8,182 nucleotides of DNA from an uncultured Roseburia sp. (GCA_947057405.1 CAMSEJ010000102.1:1-8182); one strand, 5' to 3'. Shown: positions 1 to 7,411, numbered from the stretch's first letter. The notes: generated by a model not told the origin, from the letters alone. Numbers and translations: made by a program.

Positions 1-31
1 GAGACAGAGGTCTGAAAGCCCCATGAAATAA
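1..31. other. Window edge: all + frames closed, secA2 homology interrupted
   Basis: Stops occur in every + frame here: TGA at 13-15, TGA at 24-26 and TAA at 29-31. The TAA is in the secA2 frame. The peptides read here do not continue the SecA alignment in that frame. The other frame beginning at base 3 gives DRGLKAP before its stop, resembling the GLKIP read from base 32, so an imperfect 23-base-spaced duplication (about 8-22 versus 31-45) may be involved. This may be a contig-end artefact or a genuine lesion in secA2; 31 bases are too few to decide. Confidence 0.55.
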
Positions 32-1660
32 GGGCTGAAGATTCCGAGAAGTTATGATTACGAAAAGGAGGAGAAGAAGGTATGGCTGACCGACGAAGGG
101 GTCAGGCGGGCGGAGGCTTTTTTTCAGATTGAGAATTTTTACGGCAGGAAATTTTTTGAAATCAACCGACATGTAACGCTGGCGCTTCGGGCACATGCGC
201 TGTTTGAAAAAGGGGAAGCGTATATGGTATCCAATCAGGGAGAGATTGTGCTTTTAGACGGCGGTTCGGGCCGTCTGATGCCGGGGGTAAAGCTGCGGGG
301 CGGGCAGCACCAGGCGCTTGAAACGAAGGAAAAGCTTAAACTTACGATGGAGAACCGTTCCGTTGCTTCGATTACTTACCAGAACCTGTTTTTACTGTTT
401 GATAAAATGGGCGGAATGAGCGGTACGATGGCGGACGCGGCAGACGAGCTGCGGGAGGTATACGGCACGGACGTTCTGGTGATTCCGCCCAACCGCCCGG
501 TTCAGAGGAAGGATTTGCCGGATTTGTATTTTAAGAATGCGGAAAGCCAGTTTGAGGCGGCGATGGAAGCCGCTTTCACGGAGCATAAGACCGGCCGGCC
601 GGTGCTGATTGTTGTTTCTACGATTGCGGAAACGGAGCTGGTTTCTGCCATTTTAATGGAAGAGAAAATCCCGCATAATGTATTAAACGCCAATAACGCG
701 TTCTGGGAGGCGGATATGATCCGGGAAGCCGGGCAGAAGAAGGCGGTGACGGTCGCGACTTCTATGGCCGGCCGCGGGACGGACATCCGGCTTGGGGAAG
801 GCGTAAAGGAGTTGGGCGGGCTTGCGGTAATCGGAATCGGACGAATGGTAAATGTCCGGCAGGAGCGCCAGGCAAGAGGACGGGCCGGCAGGCAGGGAGA
901 TGCGGGGACGAGCCGTTTTTTTGTCTCCATTGAGGACGGGGTCGTCGCAGAAAACGGGCCGAAGGATTTGGAGCGGTATATTGAGGGAAAAAAGCGCATC
1001 GGCAGGCGCAGGCTCAAAAAAATTGTCAACAAAGCGCAGGCTTTGGGAGAGGAACTGGCTGTGATGTCGCGCAAGCGGGCCGTAGGATACGATCAGGTGC
1101 TGCAGCGGCAGAGGAAGCTGATCTATGCTACCAGGGATCGCCTGCTGGACGGCGGAGTGATTCCGACAGAACAGCTGCTTAAGATAGCAAAGATAAATAT
1201 CAGGGAGTTTCTAAACGGGGCGGGGCAGACGGACCGGCGTGCGCTGAACCGGTATTTGCTGGATCATATTTCCTATCGCCTGGACGCAGGCGCGTCAGGG
1301 CTTTCCTGTTCGGATCGCGCTGCCGTGGAAGCATATCTGCTGAAAAAAGTGGAGAAGGGGTTAAAAGAACAGGAAAGGCGTTTGGAGGGCCGGGCGAACA
1401 GGAACGAATTTGTACGCGTTGCCATATTAAATGCAATTGATACGGCGTGGGTGGAGCAGGTGGATTATTTACAGCAGCTGCAGTCGGCCGTATCCGGCAG
1501 GGCTTCGGCACAGCGGAACCTGGTATTTGAATATCACAAGGAAGCGTATGAGTCGTTTTGCAAAATGGAGAACATGATTCTGACGAATGCAATGAGGAAT
1601 ATACTGCTGAGCAATGTGTATGTGGATGAGGAGTTTAAGATGCATATCGTATTCCCGTAA
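32..1660 (+). CDS. secA2: Accessory Sec system translocase ATPase SecA2 (5'-incomplete or disrupted)
   Basis: SecA2 is the cytoplasmic ATPase that drives export of glycosylated serine-rich repeat adhesins through the SecY2 channel. The open frame gives 542 residues without a convincing start. It matches the SecA C-terminal two thirds in order: VWLTDEG (17-23), DGGSGRLMPG (76-85), ITYQNLF then GMSGT (128-132), IPPNRP, LNANN (218-222), MAGRGTDI (245-252, motif V) and RGRAGRQGD (282-290, motif VI with the arginine-finger region). The helical scaffold follows (RAVGYDQVLQRQRKLIY, 349-365), then the IRA-type segment around AILNAIDTAWVEQVD. It ends in HIVFP and lacks the Cys-rich zinc-binding tail of housekeeping SecA, which with the gtfAB genes 20 bp downstream supports SecA2. 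The roughly 250 N-terminal residues with Walker A and B are missing. The ATG at 224 lies inside the conserved YMV segment and is not a credible start. Upstream of base 32 the frame is closed by TAA, so the gene could be a pseudogene or carry an assembly error. Family confidence is high; intactness is unknown. Confidence 0.88.
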   Translation, partial: GLKIPRSYDYEKEEKKVWLTDEGVRRAEAFFQIENFYGRKFFEINRHVTLALRAHALFEKGEAYMVSNQGEIVLLDGGSGRLMPGVKLRGGQHQALETKEKLKLTMENRSVASITYQNLFLLFDKMGGMSGTMADAADELREVYGTDVLVIPPNRPVQRKDLPDLYFKNAESQFEAAMEAAFTEHKTGRPVLIVVSTIAETELVSAILMEEKIPHNVLNANNAFWEADMIREAGQKKAVTVATSMAGRGTDIRLGEGVKELGGLAVIGIGRMVNVRQERQARGRAGRQGDAGTSRFFVSIEDGVVAENGPKDLERYIEGKKRIGRRRLKKIVNKAQALGEELAVMSRKRAVGYDQVLQRQRKLIYATRDRLLDGGVIPTEQLLKIAKINIREFLNGAGQTDRRALNRYLLDHISYRLDAGASGLSCSDRAAVEAYLLKKVEKGLKEQERRLEGRANRNEFVRVAILNAIDTAWVEQVDYLQQLQSAVSGRASAQRNLVFEYHKEAYESFCKMENMILTNAMRNILLSNVYVDEEFKMHIVFP

Positions 1661-1680
1661 GGGGATTTGGAGGAAAGAAA

Positions 1681-3159
1681 ATGATTTACAGCTTTCATCA
1701 TTTTTACTATTGGCTAAAGGGCGGCGTAGAAACCGGACAGGCGTATCGGGCAAAGCTCTTCCGCCGTCTTGGCATGGATGCCAGATTTGTTTTTGCTACG
1801 ACTTTTCCAAACGATAATATACAGCATGAAACGGAATCATTGGGTTTTTATGATTCGGAGGTCATATGGCTTTACGGTTTCTTTACGGATTGTAAGATCT
1901 CTCCTGTGACATATACCCTGGAGCAGCTGGAGCGTACCTTCAGTGAACGTTATGATGTATATTCCCGAAGGGGAGAGGTTGTTACCTACCGTTTTCCCGA
2001 AACAGAAAGTTATTACAATGTATATCTGGAAAACGCAGAAAAGGACCGCGTCCATCGGGTTGAAATGATTTCCCATGGCTGTCTGATTCGGAAAGATTAT
2101 TATACTTACTGCCGGATCTATTCGGAGTATTATGCCCCGGCGGACGGGCAGGCATATTTGTACCAGAGACGATTTTTTAACGAAGACGGCAGCATTGCGT
2201 ATGAGGAAATTTTAGACGGCGATACGGTTTTATATAAATTTCCGGACAGGATCCTTTACTCCAGGGAAGAACTGGTAGGATATCTGATGTCTTGCCTGCA
2301 TTTGACCAGGCAGGATGTTGTGTTGATTGACGGGGAACCGGGAATGATTGACCGGGAAGCGATCATACAGAATGCCGCCCCGGCGAGGGTGGGCTTTATT
2401 ATCCATTCGGATCATTATATCCGAAGCGACGAGGAGCATGTTTGCTGGTACCGGTTTTATGAGTACGCATTTTCACATCCGGAGCAGATCGATTTTTTTA
2501 TTGCTTCTACGGAAGCGCAGAGCAGTCTTTTGCGGGAGCAGTTTAAAAAATATAAAGGGATTTCTCCTGCTGTGCTGGCAATTCCTGTCATGGGATTGGA
2601 CAGGCTGAGGATTCCGGATATTCCGAGGAAAAAGCATTCTCTTATCACAGCGTCGCGTCTTGCCCGGGAGAAACAAATCGAATATGTGATTGATGCTGTA
2701 GTGGCGGCAAGGGAACAGATACCGGATCTTACGTTAGATATCTATGGCAGCGGGAGCGAAGAACAAAAGCTGAGGGAACAGATAGAAAGGCTGCAATGCG
2801 GCAGTTATGTACGTTTGTGCGGACATCAGAAGCTGGATGACATTTATCAGAACTACGAAGCATATATAACGGCATCTTATTCAGAAACATTTGGCGTTAC
2901 CTTACTTGAAGCAATCGGATCAGGGCTTCCGCTTGTAGGTTTTGATGCGCCTTACGGCGTACAGGTTTTTATTGAGGACGGGAAAAACGGGTATAAGGTA
3001 CCGTGGAACAATGTGCCCAAACTGACAGAGGGGATTGTGCGTTTGTTTACAGAAGCAGACCTGGACGCATTCCGGCGGCATTCTTATGAAATGGCACAGT
3101 CGTATCTTACGGAGGAGGTGGAGAAAAAATGGGAAGGCATACTGGGGAAACCGGTATAG
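1681..3159 (+). CDS. gtfA: GtfA-type glycosyltransferase, divergent copy 1 (accessory Sec)
   Basis: Family role: with GtfB, GtfA transfers a sugar (usually GlcNAc from UDP-GlcNAc) to Ser/Thr of serine-rich repeat adhesins in the cytosol. The 492 residues match the usual GtfA length of about 500. In order they show an N-terminal GT-B half (1-85, including CKISPVTYTL), the GtfA-specific beta-meander insert (about 90-205, including DRVHRVEM, GCLIRKDY and YQRRFFNEDG), the IHSDH segment near 241, and a GT4 C-terminal half with SRLAREK (325-331) and the E402-x7-E410 pair. Catalytic motifs look intact. The oddity is the N-terminus, FHHFYYWLKGGVETGQ, where copy 2 and typical GtfA read NLGIGWASSGVEYAQ; donor or acceptor specificity may differ (inference). 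The ATG is set by GGAGG at 1669-1673, 7 nt upstream. It follows secA2 by 20 bp and overlaps gtfB1 by 31 nt. Its codons look less GC-rich at third positions than those of copy 2. Confidence 0.9.
   Translation: MIYSFHHFYYWLKGGVETGQAYRAKLFRRLGMDARFVFATTFPNDNIQHETESLGFYDSEVIWLYGFFTDCKISPVTYTLEQLERTFSERYDVYSRRGEVVTYRFPETESYYNVYLENAEKDRVHRVEMISHGCLIRKDYYTYCRIYSEYYAPADGQAYLYQRRFFNEDGSIAYEEILDGDTVLYKFPDRILYSREELVGYLMSCLHLTRQDVVLIDGEPGMIDREAIIQNAAPARVGFIIHSDHYIRSDEEHVCWYRFYEYAFSHPEQIDFFIASTEAQSSLLREQFKKYKGISPAVLAIPVMGLDRLRIPDIPRKKHSLITASRLAREKQIEYVIDAVVAAREQIPDLTLDIYGSGSEEQKLREQIERLQCGSYVRLCGHQKLDDIYQNYEAYITASYSETFGVTLLEAIGSGLPLVGFDAPYGVQVFIEDGKNGYKVPWNNVPKLTEGIVRLFTEADLDAFRRHSYEMAQSYLTEEVEKKWEGILGKPV
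3113..3120 (+). promoter_or_regulatory. Ribosome binding site of gtfB1, inside gtfA1
   Basis: AGGAGGTG, an excellent match to the anti-Shine-Dalgarno complement, ends 8 nt before the gtfB1 ATG at 3129. It is encoded within the Glu-Glu-Val codons near the end of gtfA1. It fixes the gtfB1 start and implies re-initiation or coupled translation. The equivalent site occurs in the second module. Confidence 0.8.
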
Positions 3160-4499
3160 TATTGCTGTTTGAACGAATTACGCCGGACGGATTGCTTTTG
3201 CGGGATTCTTTTGCGCGGGCAGGGTGTGACTGCCCGGCCTTTGTGATGGAAGAAGACGGCTTTTTGCCCGACGGGCTGCGTTCCGTATATGGCTTTTTCC
3301 AGGGGGATTTTAAAAGTGCGGACGGTATCCCCGGCAAGCCCGTGTTTTTTAATGAAGTAGTTGTACCTAAGCTTTGGGGAATCTGTGCAGGAGACGGGGA
3401 GTATGGCTCGCTGTATTACCTGCACGAAGAAAAAGGGAGGATCCATTACCGGAAGCCGGCATCAAAGCTTCTGGTAGAGGCCGTGGACTGGTACGGCAGG
3501 GATGGCGTAGTACGCCTGCGGGATCACTATAACCGCTATGGCGCGATTTATGCCAGGACGATGTATAATGGGAAGGGAACGCCCATTTATAAGACGTGGA
3601 TTTCGCCGGCCGGCCGGGAAATCGTTGTGGAAAATTATGTGACGGGGGATATTCTGTTAAACGATGGGGAACTGGTAAAAATTTTCCGTACCAAGATGGC
3701 ATTTACTCTTTATTTTCTGGAACGGGCAGGCTTTGGGGAAAGCAGGGTCTTTTACAATTCTCTTTCTGTGCCGTTTTTTATTTCCAACCGGCGCCGTACG
3801 AAGGCGAAGGGAGATATTCTGGTCTGGCAGGAGCAGGCGGGCAGTGAAATTCCTGCCAATATGCAGATGATTTTAAACGGAGAAGCGGTGCATACGGCCG
3901 GGATTCTGGTTCAGAGAAAAAGCGTGTATGAGAAACTGCTTGCACTGGGTGCAGGGGAGGATAAGATACGCAAGCTGGGATTTATCTATCGTTTTAAAAA
4001 AGAGAACGGGCATAAATCCAATGCCCTTATCTGTACGAGAACCGATCAGATAGAGCAATGCCGTGAACTCATCGAAGCGCTGCCGCAGATGCAGTTTCAT
4101 ATTGCGGCGCTGACAGAAATGTCCCCGACTCTGCTTGGGCTGGGGAAGTATGAAAACGGAAATGTGTATCCTAATATAAGAGAAGAAGCGTTAAACGGGC
4201 TTTTTGAGCTTTGTGATTATTATCTGGATATCAACCACTGGAAAGAGATGGGGTCTGCGGTGGAAGCGGCATTTTTGCATAATCATCTGATTGTAGCATT
4301 TCGGGAAACCGTACATAACAGGGATTATGTGGCAAATGCACATTGTTATCCCAAAGAGGATACAAAACGGATGATATTCGATTTGAAGAGCTGCATGGCA
4401 GACGCGGAGCTGCTGGAACGGCATTTGACCCTGCAGCGCAGGGAAGCGATGACGGAAGATGCAAAGGCTTACAGAAGGCTTCTGATTTACAGAAAGTAA
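3129..4499 (+). CDS. gtfB: GtfB-type glycosyltransferase partner/chaperone, copy 1 (accessory Sec)
   Basis: GtfB is the non-catalytic GT-B-fold partner that stabilises GtfA and helps bind the adhesin acceptor. The 456 residues match the family length and align along their whole length with GtfB2. Shared landmarks are EDGFLPD (42-48), SVYGFFQGDFK, FNE-x-x-VP, RDHYNRYGA (131-139), VENYVTGD (167-174), IFRTK, FYNSLSVPFF (208-217), LICT near 299, ALTEMSP (327-333) and CDYYLDIN (362-369). No GT4 EX7E pair is visible in the C-terminal half, as expected for a non-catalytic subunit. There is no signal peptide or membrane segment, so it is cytosolic. The start ATG lies 31 nt inside gtfA1, behind AGGAGGTG. 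It carries a few extra C-terminal residues (RRLLIYRK) compared with GtfB2. It presumably pairs with GtfA1, though cross-pairing with GtfA2 is possible. Confidence 0.88.
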   Translation: MGRHTGETGIVLLFERITPDGLLLRDSFARAGCDCPAFVMEEDGFLPDGLRSVYGFFQGDFKSADGIPGKPVFFNEVVVPKLWGICAGDGEYGSLYYLHEEKGRIHYRKPASKLLVEAVDWYGRDGVVRLRDHYNRYGAIYARTMYNGKGTPIYKTWISPAGREIVVENYVTGDILLNDGELVKIFRTKMAFTLYFLERAGFGESRVFYNSLSVPFFISNRRRTKAKGDILVWQEQAGSEIPANMQMILNGEAVHTAGILVQRKSVYEKLLALGAGEDKIRKLGFIYRFKKENGHKSNALICTRTDQIEQCRELIEALPQMQFHIAALTEMSPTLLGLGKYENGNVYPNIREEALNGLFELCDYYLDINHWKEMGSAVEAAFLHNHLIVAFRETVHNRDYVANAHCYPKEDTKRMIFDLKSCMADAELLERHLTLQRREAMTEDAKAYRRLLIYRK

Positions 4500-4515
4500 C
4501 AGGTTAATATGCCAG

Positions 4516-4523
4516 AAAGGAGG
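4516..4523 (+). promoter_or_regulatory. Ribosome binding site that sets the gtfA2 start
   Basis: AAAGGAGG lies 6 nt before the ATG at 4530. The in-frame ATG at 4509 lies upstream of this site and would place it inside the gene, so 4530 is preferred. The product then starts MVYNFNLGIGW, the usual GtfA N-terminus. Confidence 0.85.
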
Positions 4524-4529
4524 CAAAAA

Positions 4530-6029
4530 ATGGTCTACAATTTTAACCTCGGCATCGGATGGGCAAGTAGCGGCGTGGAATACGCGCAGGCGTACCGTGC
4601 GAAGGTGCTGCGCGGCGCGGGCATAGATGCCAGATTTGTATTTACGGATATGTTCCCCCGGGACAATATTGAACATATGACAGAAAATATCGGTTTTCTG
4701 GATTCGGAAATTATATGGCTGTATACTTTTTTTACGGACTGTAAGATTTCTCCGGTTACTTATACGTTAAGCCGGCTTGAGGAATCGTTCGGGGGCAGGG
4801 AATTTACCTTTAAACGGGACGGGAATACGGCCAGATATATTTTTTCCGGAAGCAACAATTTTTACACCGTCTATCTGACGGACAGCGAAAGCGATCGCGT
4901 CCACCGGGTCGAGATGGTGTCGAACGGCTGTCTGATCCGTAAGGATTATTTTACCTACTGCCGGATTTATTCGGAGTATTATGCGCCGCTGGACGGGAAG
5001 GCGCATCTGTACCAGCGCAGGTTTTTTAACGAGGACGGGACGGTTGCGTATGAGGAGATTACGGATCGCGACGCGGTAATGTATCAGTTTCCGGATCGTC
5101 TGCTTTGTTCAAAGGAGGAGCTGGTCGGGTATCTGGTATCGCGCCTGCAGTTAACGGAACAGGACGTTGTAATCATTGACCGGACGACGGGAATCGGACA
5201 GGCGATTATGCAGAATGCCGGACGGGCGCGGATCGGCATTGTAATCCATGCCGATCACTTCAGCGAAGGCAGTACGGATCAGGATTATATTCTCTGGAAC
5301 AACTTTTACGAATATGCGTTTTCCCAGCACCGGCGTATCAGCTTTTATGTCTGTGCCACGGATGCGCAGAGCCGTCTGCTTGCGGAGCAGTTCCGGCAGT
5401 ATAAGGGGATTTCGCCCAGGATCGTGACGATTCCGGTCGGCAGCTTAGACGGGCTTAAGGTATCGAAGGAGCCGCGGAAAAAGCATTCGCTGATTACCGC
5501 GTCGCGGCTGGCCGGCGAAAAGCATGTGGACTGGATTGTGGAGGCGGTCGTGGCGGCAAGAGAGAAGGTGCCGGATGTGACGCTGGATATCTACGGGAAG
5601 GGGGCGGAGGAGTTTAAGCTGAGTGAGCTGATCAGAAAGCATTCGGCGGAAGGCTATATCCGGCTGTGCGGGCAGCAGAAGCTGGACGAGGTGTACCGGA
5701 AATACGAGGCGTATATTTCCGGGTCTACCAGCGAAGGATTCGGGCTGACCCTGATGGAAGCCATCGGCTCCGGCCTGCCGATTATCGGATTTGACGTGCG
5801 TTACGGCAACCAGACGTTTGTGGACGCGGGAAAGAACGGGTACAAGATTGCGGTGCACGATAAGATGGAGAAGAAGGAGCGCATCGAAAAGCTTACGGAG
5901 TGCATCGTCCATCTGTTTACGGACGCGGATCTGGCAGGGTTCCGCTGGCATTCGTATGAGAAGGCTCACGCATATCTGACAGGGGAGGTGGAGAATAAAT
6001 GGAAAGAAACGCTCAATCAGACGAGATAA
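4530..6029 (+). CDS. gtfA: Accessory Sec system glycosyltransferase GtfA, canonical copy 2
   Basis: This 499-residue protein is the more typical GtfA of the window: it adds the first sugar to Ser/Thr of serine-rich repeat adhesins, acting with GtfB. The canonical N-terminus NLGIGWASSGVEYAQAYRAK (6-25) is present, then FTDMFPRDNIEH, CKISPVTYTL (71-80), the beta-meander insert (about 90-205), IHADH (239-243), SRLAGEK (325-331) and E402-x7-E410 in SEGFGLTLMEA. By hand alignment it is about 60% identical to GtfA1 over the first 440 positions, with only two compensating 2-residue shifts near 221-258. A charged insertion, HDKMEKKERIEK (443-454), has no full counterpart in GtfA1. Synonymous codons differ widely from copy 1, so this is not a recent duplication. 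The start follows AAAGGAGG; a start at 4509 would add seven residues and is less likely. The gene sits 30 bp after gtfB1 and overlaps gtfB2 by 31 nt. Confidence 0.93.
   Translation: MVYNFNLGIGWASSGVEYAQAYRAKVLRGAGIDARFVFTDMFPRDNIEHMTENIGFLDSEIIWLYTFFTDCKISPVTYTLSRLEESFGGREFTFKRDGNTARYIFSGSNNFYTVYLTDSESDRVHRVEMVSNGCLIRKDYFTYCRIYSEYYAPLDGKAHLYQRRFFNEDGTVAYEEITDRDAVMYQFPDRLLCSKEELVGYLVSRLQLTEQDVVIIDRTTGIGQAIMQNAGRARIGIVIHADHFSEGSTDQDYILWNNFYEYAFSQHRRISFYVCATDAQSRLLAEQFRQYKGISPRIVTIPVGSLDGLKVSKEPRKKHSLITASRLAGEKHVDWIVEAVVAAREKVPDVTLDIYGKGAEEFKLSELIRKHSAEGYIRLCGQQKLDEVYRKYEAYISGSTSEGFGLTLMEAIGSGLPIIGFDVRYGNQTFVDAGKNGYKIAVHDKMEKKERIEKLTECIVHLFTDADLAGFRWHSYEKAHAYLTGEVENKWKETLNQTR
5983..5990 (+). promoter_or_regulatory. 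Ribosome binding site of gtfB2, inside gtfA2
   Basis: GGGAGGTG ends 8 nt before the gtfB2 ATG at 5999, within the Gly-Glu-Val codons of gtfA2. Position and spacing repeat those of the gtfA1/gtfB1 junction exactly. Confidence 0.75.
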
Positions 6030-7345
6030 TACTGCTGCTTGACAATTATTCCACGGAAAGCAGGGATCTGCATATGTCGTTTCGGACGGCAGGATACGAT
6101 TCGGCTGTTGCAGTCATTGAGGATAACGGGTTTTTGCCGGATGACGTGATGTCGGTGTACGGGTTTTTCCTAGGGGATTTTAAAAAGGCAGGTCCTGGAC
6201 GGCCAAAGTATTTTAACGAAATTACGGTGCCGGATTACTGGGCGGTAAGCGGCACGAACAACAGCGGGAAGGTACACGATCTGTACCGGGAGCGGGGCAG
6301 GATTTTTTATGCCGAGCCGCTTCACAGGCGGCTGGTGAAGGTAGTGGACTGGTGCGACGAAAAAGGCACGGTGCGTTCGAGCGACCATTATAACCGCTAT
6401 GGGGCGCTGTTTGCCAGGACGGTTTTTAACGCAGAGGGGAAGCGGTTTAATAAAACGTATTTTGGCGCCGACGGGCGGGAAGTGATTGTGGAAAATTATG
6501 TGACGGGCGATCTTATTTTAAATGACGAAGGGGCGGTCAGGATTTTTCGGACAAAAGTCGATTTTGTCCTGCACTTTTTTGTAAAGGCAGGACTTAAGCA
6601 GAGCCGGATTTTTTTTAATTCCCTCTCAACGCCGTTTTTTGTGTCGCAGCGGCTTGGCGCCCCGGCCAAACGGGACGTGCTGTTTTGGCAGGAGCCGGTC
6701 GGCGGGGAAATTCCGGGCAATATGCAGGTGATTTTAAACGGCGGCGCTGCCCGTACCGGGCAGATTATGGTGCAGAAAAGGCATGCGTATGACAGGCTGC
6801 TTGCGCTGGGCGCGCGGGCGGACATGGTGCATAAGCTGGGCTTTCTCTATCCGTTTCAGAAAGAAAACGGGCATTGCCCGAAGGCGCTGATCTGCACCAA
6901 TTCCGACCATATGGAACAGTGCAGGGAGCTTGTGGAAGCATTGCCCCAAATGCATGTGTTCAGTGCGGCGCTGACGGAAATGTCACCGAAGCTGCTGGCA
7001 ATGGAGGAGTATGAGAATGTCAGCCTGTATCCGAATGTGAAAACGGACCGGCTCGCCGAACTGTTTTTAGAGTGCGATTATTATTTTGACATCAATTATG
7101 AAGCGGAGATTGTTTCTGCCGTCCGCCGGGCATTTTTACACAACCAGCTTATTTTCGCATTCCGGGAAACGCTGCACAATGCGGATTTTGTGGCGGATGC
7201 GCATATTTATGAAGCAAAGGATGCAAAACGGATGTTTGACGCGGTAAGAGAGGTTCTGGAGGATGAAAAGAAGCTGAAACAGTGCCTTGTGCGGCAGAGG
7301 CAGGCGGCGTTCGCGGATGAGGCCGGGGCGTATAAAAGCCTGTAG
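5999..7345 (+). CDS. gtfB: Accessory Sec system glycosylation chaperone GtfB, copy 2
   Basis: The 448-residue GtfB-family protein is the non-catalytic partner of GtfA2, predicted cytosolic with no signal peptide or membrane helix. Landmarks are DNGFLPDD (42-49), SVYGFFLGDFK (52-62), FNEITVP, SSDHYNRYGA (127-136), VENYVTGD (164-171), IFRTK (182-186), FFNSLSTPFF (205-214), ALICT (296-300), ALTEMSP (324-330), CDYYFDIN (359-366) and AFRETLHN (387-394). It aligns throughout with GtfB1, with the first 25 residues and the segment around 80-110 most different. The EX7E catalytic pair of GT4 enzymes is not seen. The start lies 31 nt inside gtfA2 behind GGGAGGTG. It is the last gene of the apparent operon; a weak hairpin with a T-run follows its stop. 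Confidence 0.9.
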   Translation: MERNAQSDEIILLLDNYSTESRDLHMSFRTAGYDSAVAVIEDNGFLPDDVMSVYGFFLGDFKKAGPGRPKYFNEITVPDYWAVSGTNNSGKVHDLYRERGRIFYAEPLHRRLVKVVDWCDEKGTVRSSDHYNRYGALFARTVFNAEGKRFNKTYFGADGREVIVENYVTGDLILNDEGAVRIFRTKVDFVLHFFVKAGLKQSRIFFNSLSTPFFVSQRLGAPAKRDVLFWQEPVGGEIPGNMQVILNGGAARTGQIMVQKRHAYDRLLALGARADMVHKLGFLYPFQKENGHCPKALICTNSDHMEQCRELVEALPQMHVFSAALTEMSPKLLAMEEYENVSLYPNVKTDRLAELFLECDYYFDINYEAEIVSAVRRAFLHNQLIFAFRETLHNADFVADAHIYEAKDAKRMFDAVREVLEDEKKLKQCLVRQRQAAFADEAGAYKSL

Positions 7346-7371
7346 GATGCCTGCCGGCACGGCCCCGTTTT
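7324..7371 (+). terminator. Weak candidate terminator after gtfB2
   Basis: CGGGGC at 7324-7329 can pair with GCCCCG at 7362-7367, which is followed by TTTT at 7368-7371. The loop is long (about 32 nt) and holds the self-complementary TGCCGGCA at 7352-7359. A 6-bp stem with such a loop and only four T residues is poor for an intrinsic terminator, but it is the only candidate at the end of the operon. Confidence 0.25.
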
Positions 7372-7411
7372 GGCAATTCCTAAATAACGCGCACCGGCAC
7401 GCAGGATCCTG

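Larger units (their letters stand above)
1681..7345 (+). repeat. Diverged tandem duplication of the gtfA-gtfB module
   Basis: The modules 1681-4499 (2819 bp) and 4530-7345 (2816 bp) encode the same gene pair in the same order, each with a 31-nt gtfA/gtfB overlap and an internal ribosome binding site. Protein similarity runs end to end. DNA identity is eroded at synonymous sites: in the identical peptide CKISPVTYTL, six of ten codons differ. This is therefore an old duplication or two separately acquired modules, not a recent copy. Confidence 0.85.

Noticed and set aside
65..132. ATG at 82 behind a good AAGGAGGAG motif, as a possible gene start
   Set aside because: It is in a different frame from SecA2 and ends at a TGA after 16 codons. 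The purine-rich motif is simply the Lys/Glu codons of the SecA2 EKEEKK stretch.
224..226. ATG at 224 as the SecA2 start
   Set aside because: It falls within a conserved SecA segment (EKGEAYMVSNQGEIVLLD), and SecA homology continues upstream of it to base 32. No ribosome binding site precedes it at the right distance.
502..1074. Long minus-strand open frame opposite secA2
   Set aside because: It is Ser/Pro/Arg-rich shadow sequence with no recognisable motif, lying entirely opposite conserved SecA2 motifs.
4509..4529. ATG at 4509 as the gtfA2 start, adding MPERRQK
   Set aside because: The extra residues are the translated ribosome binding site, and the start at 4530 has an ideal spacer and gives the normal GtfA N-terminus.
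7331..7336. TATAAA at the end of gtfB2 as a promoter -10
   Set aside because: It is within coding codons, has no -35 at the proper spacing, and lies more than 110 bases before the next start.
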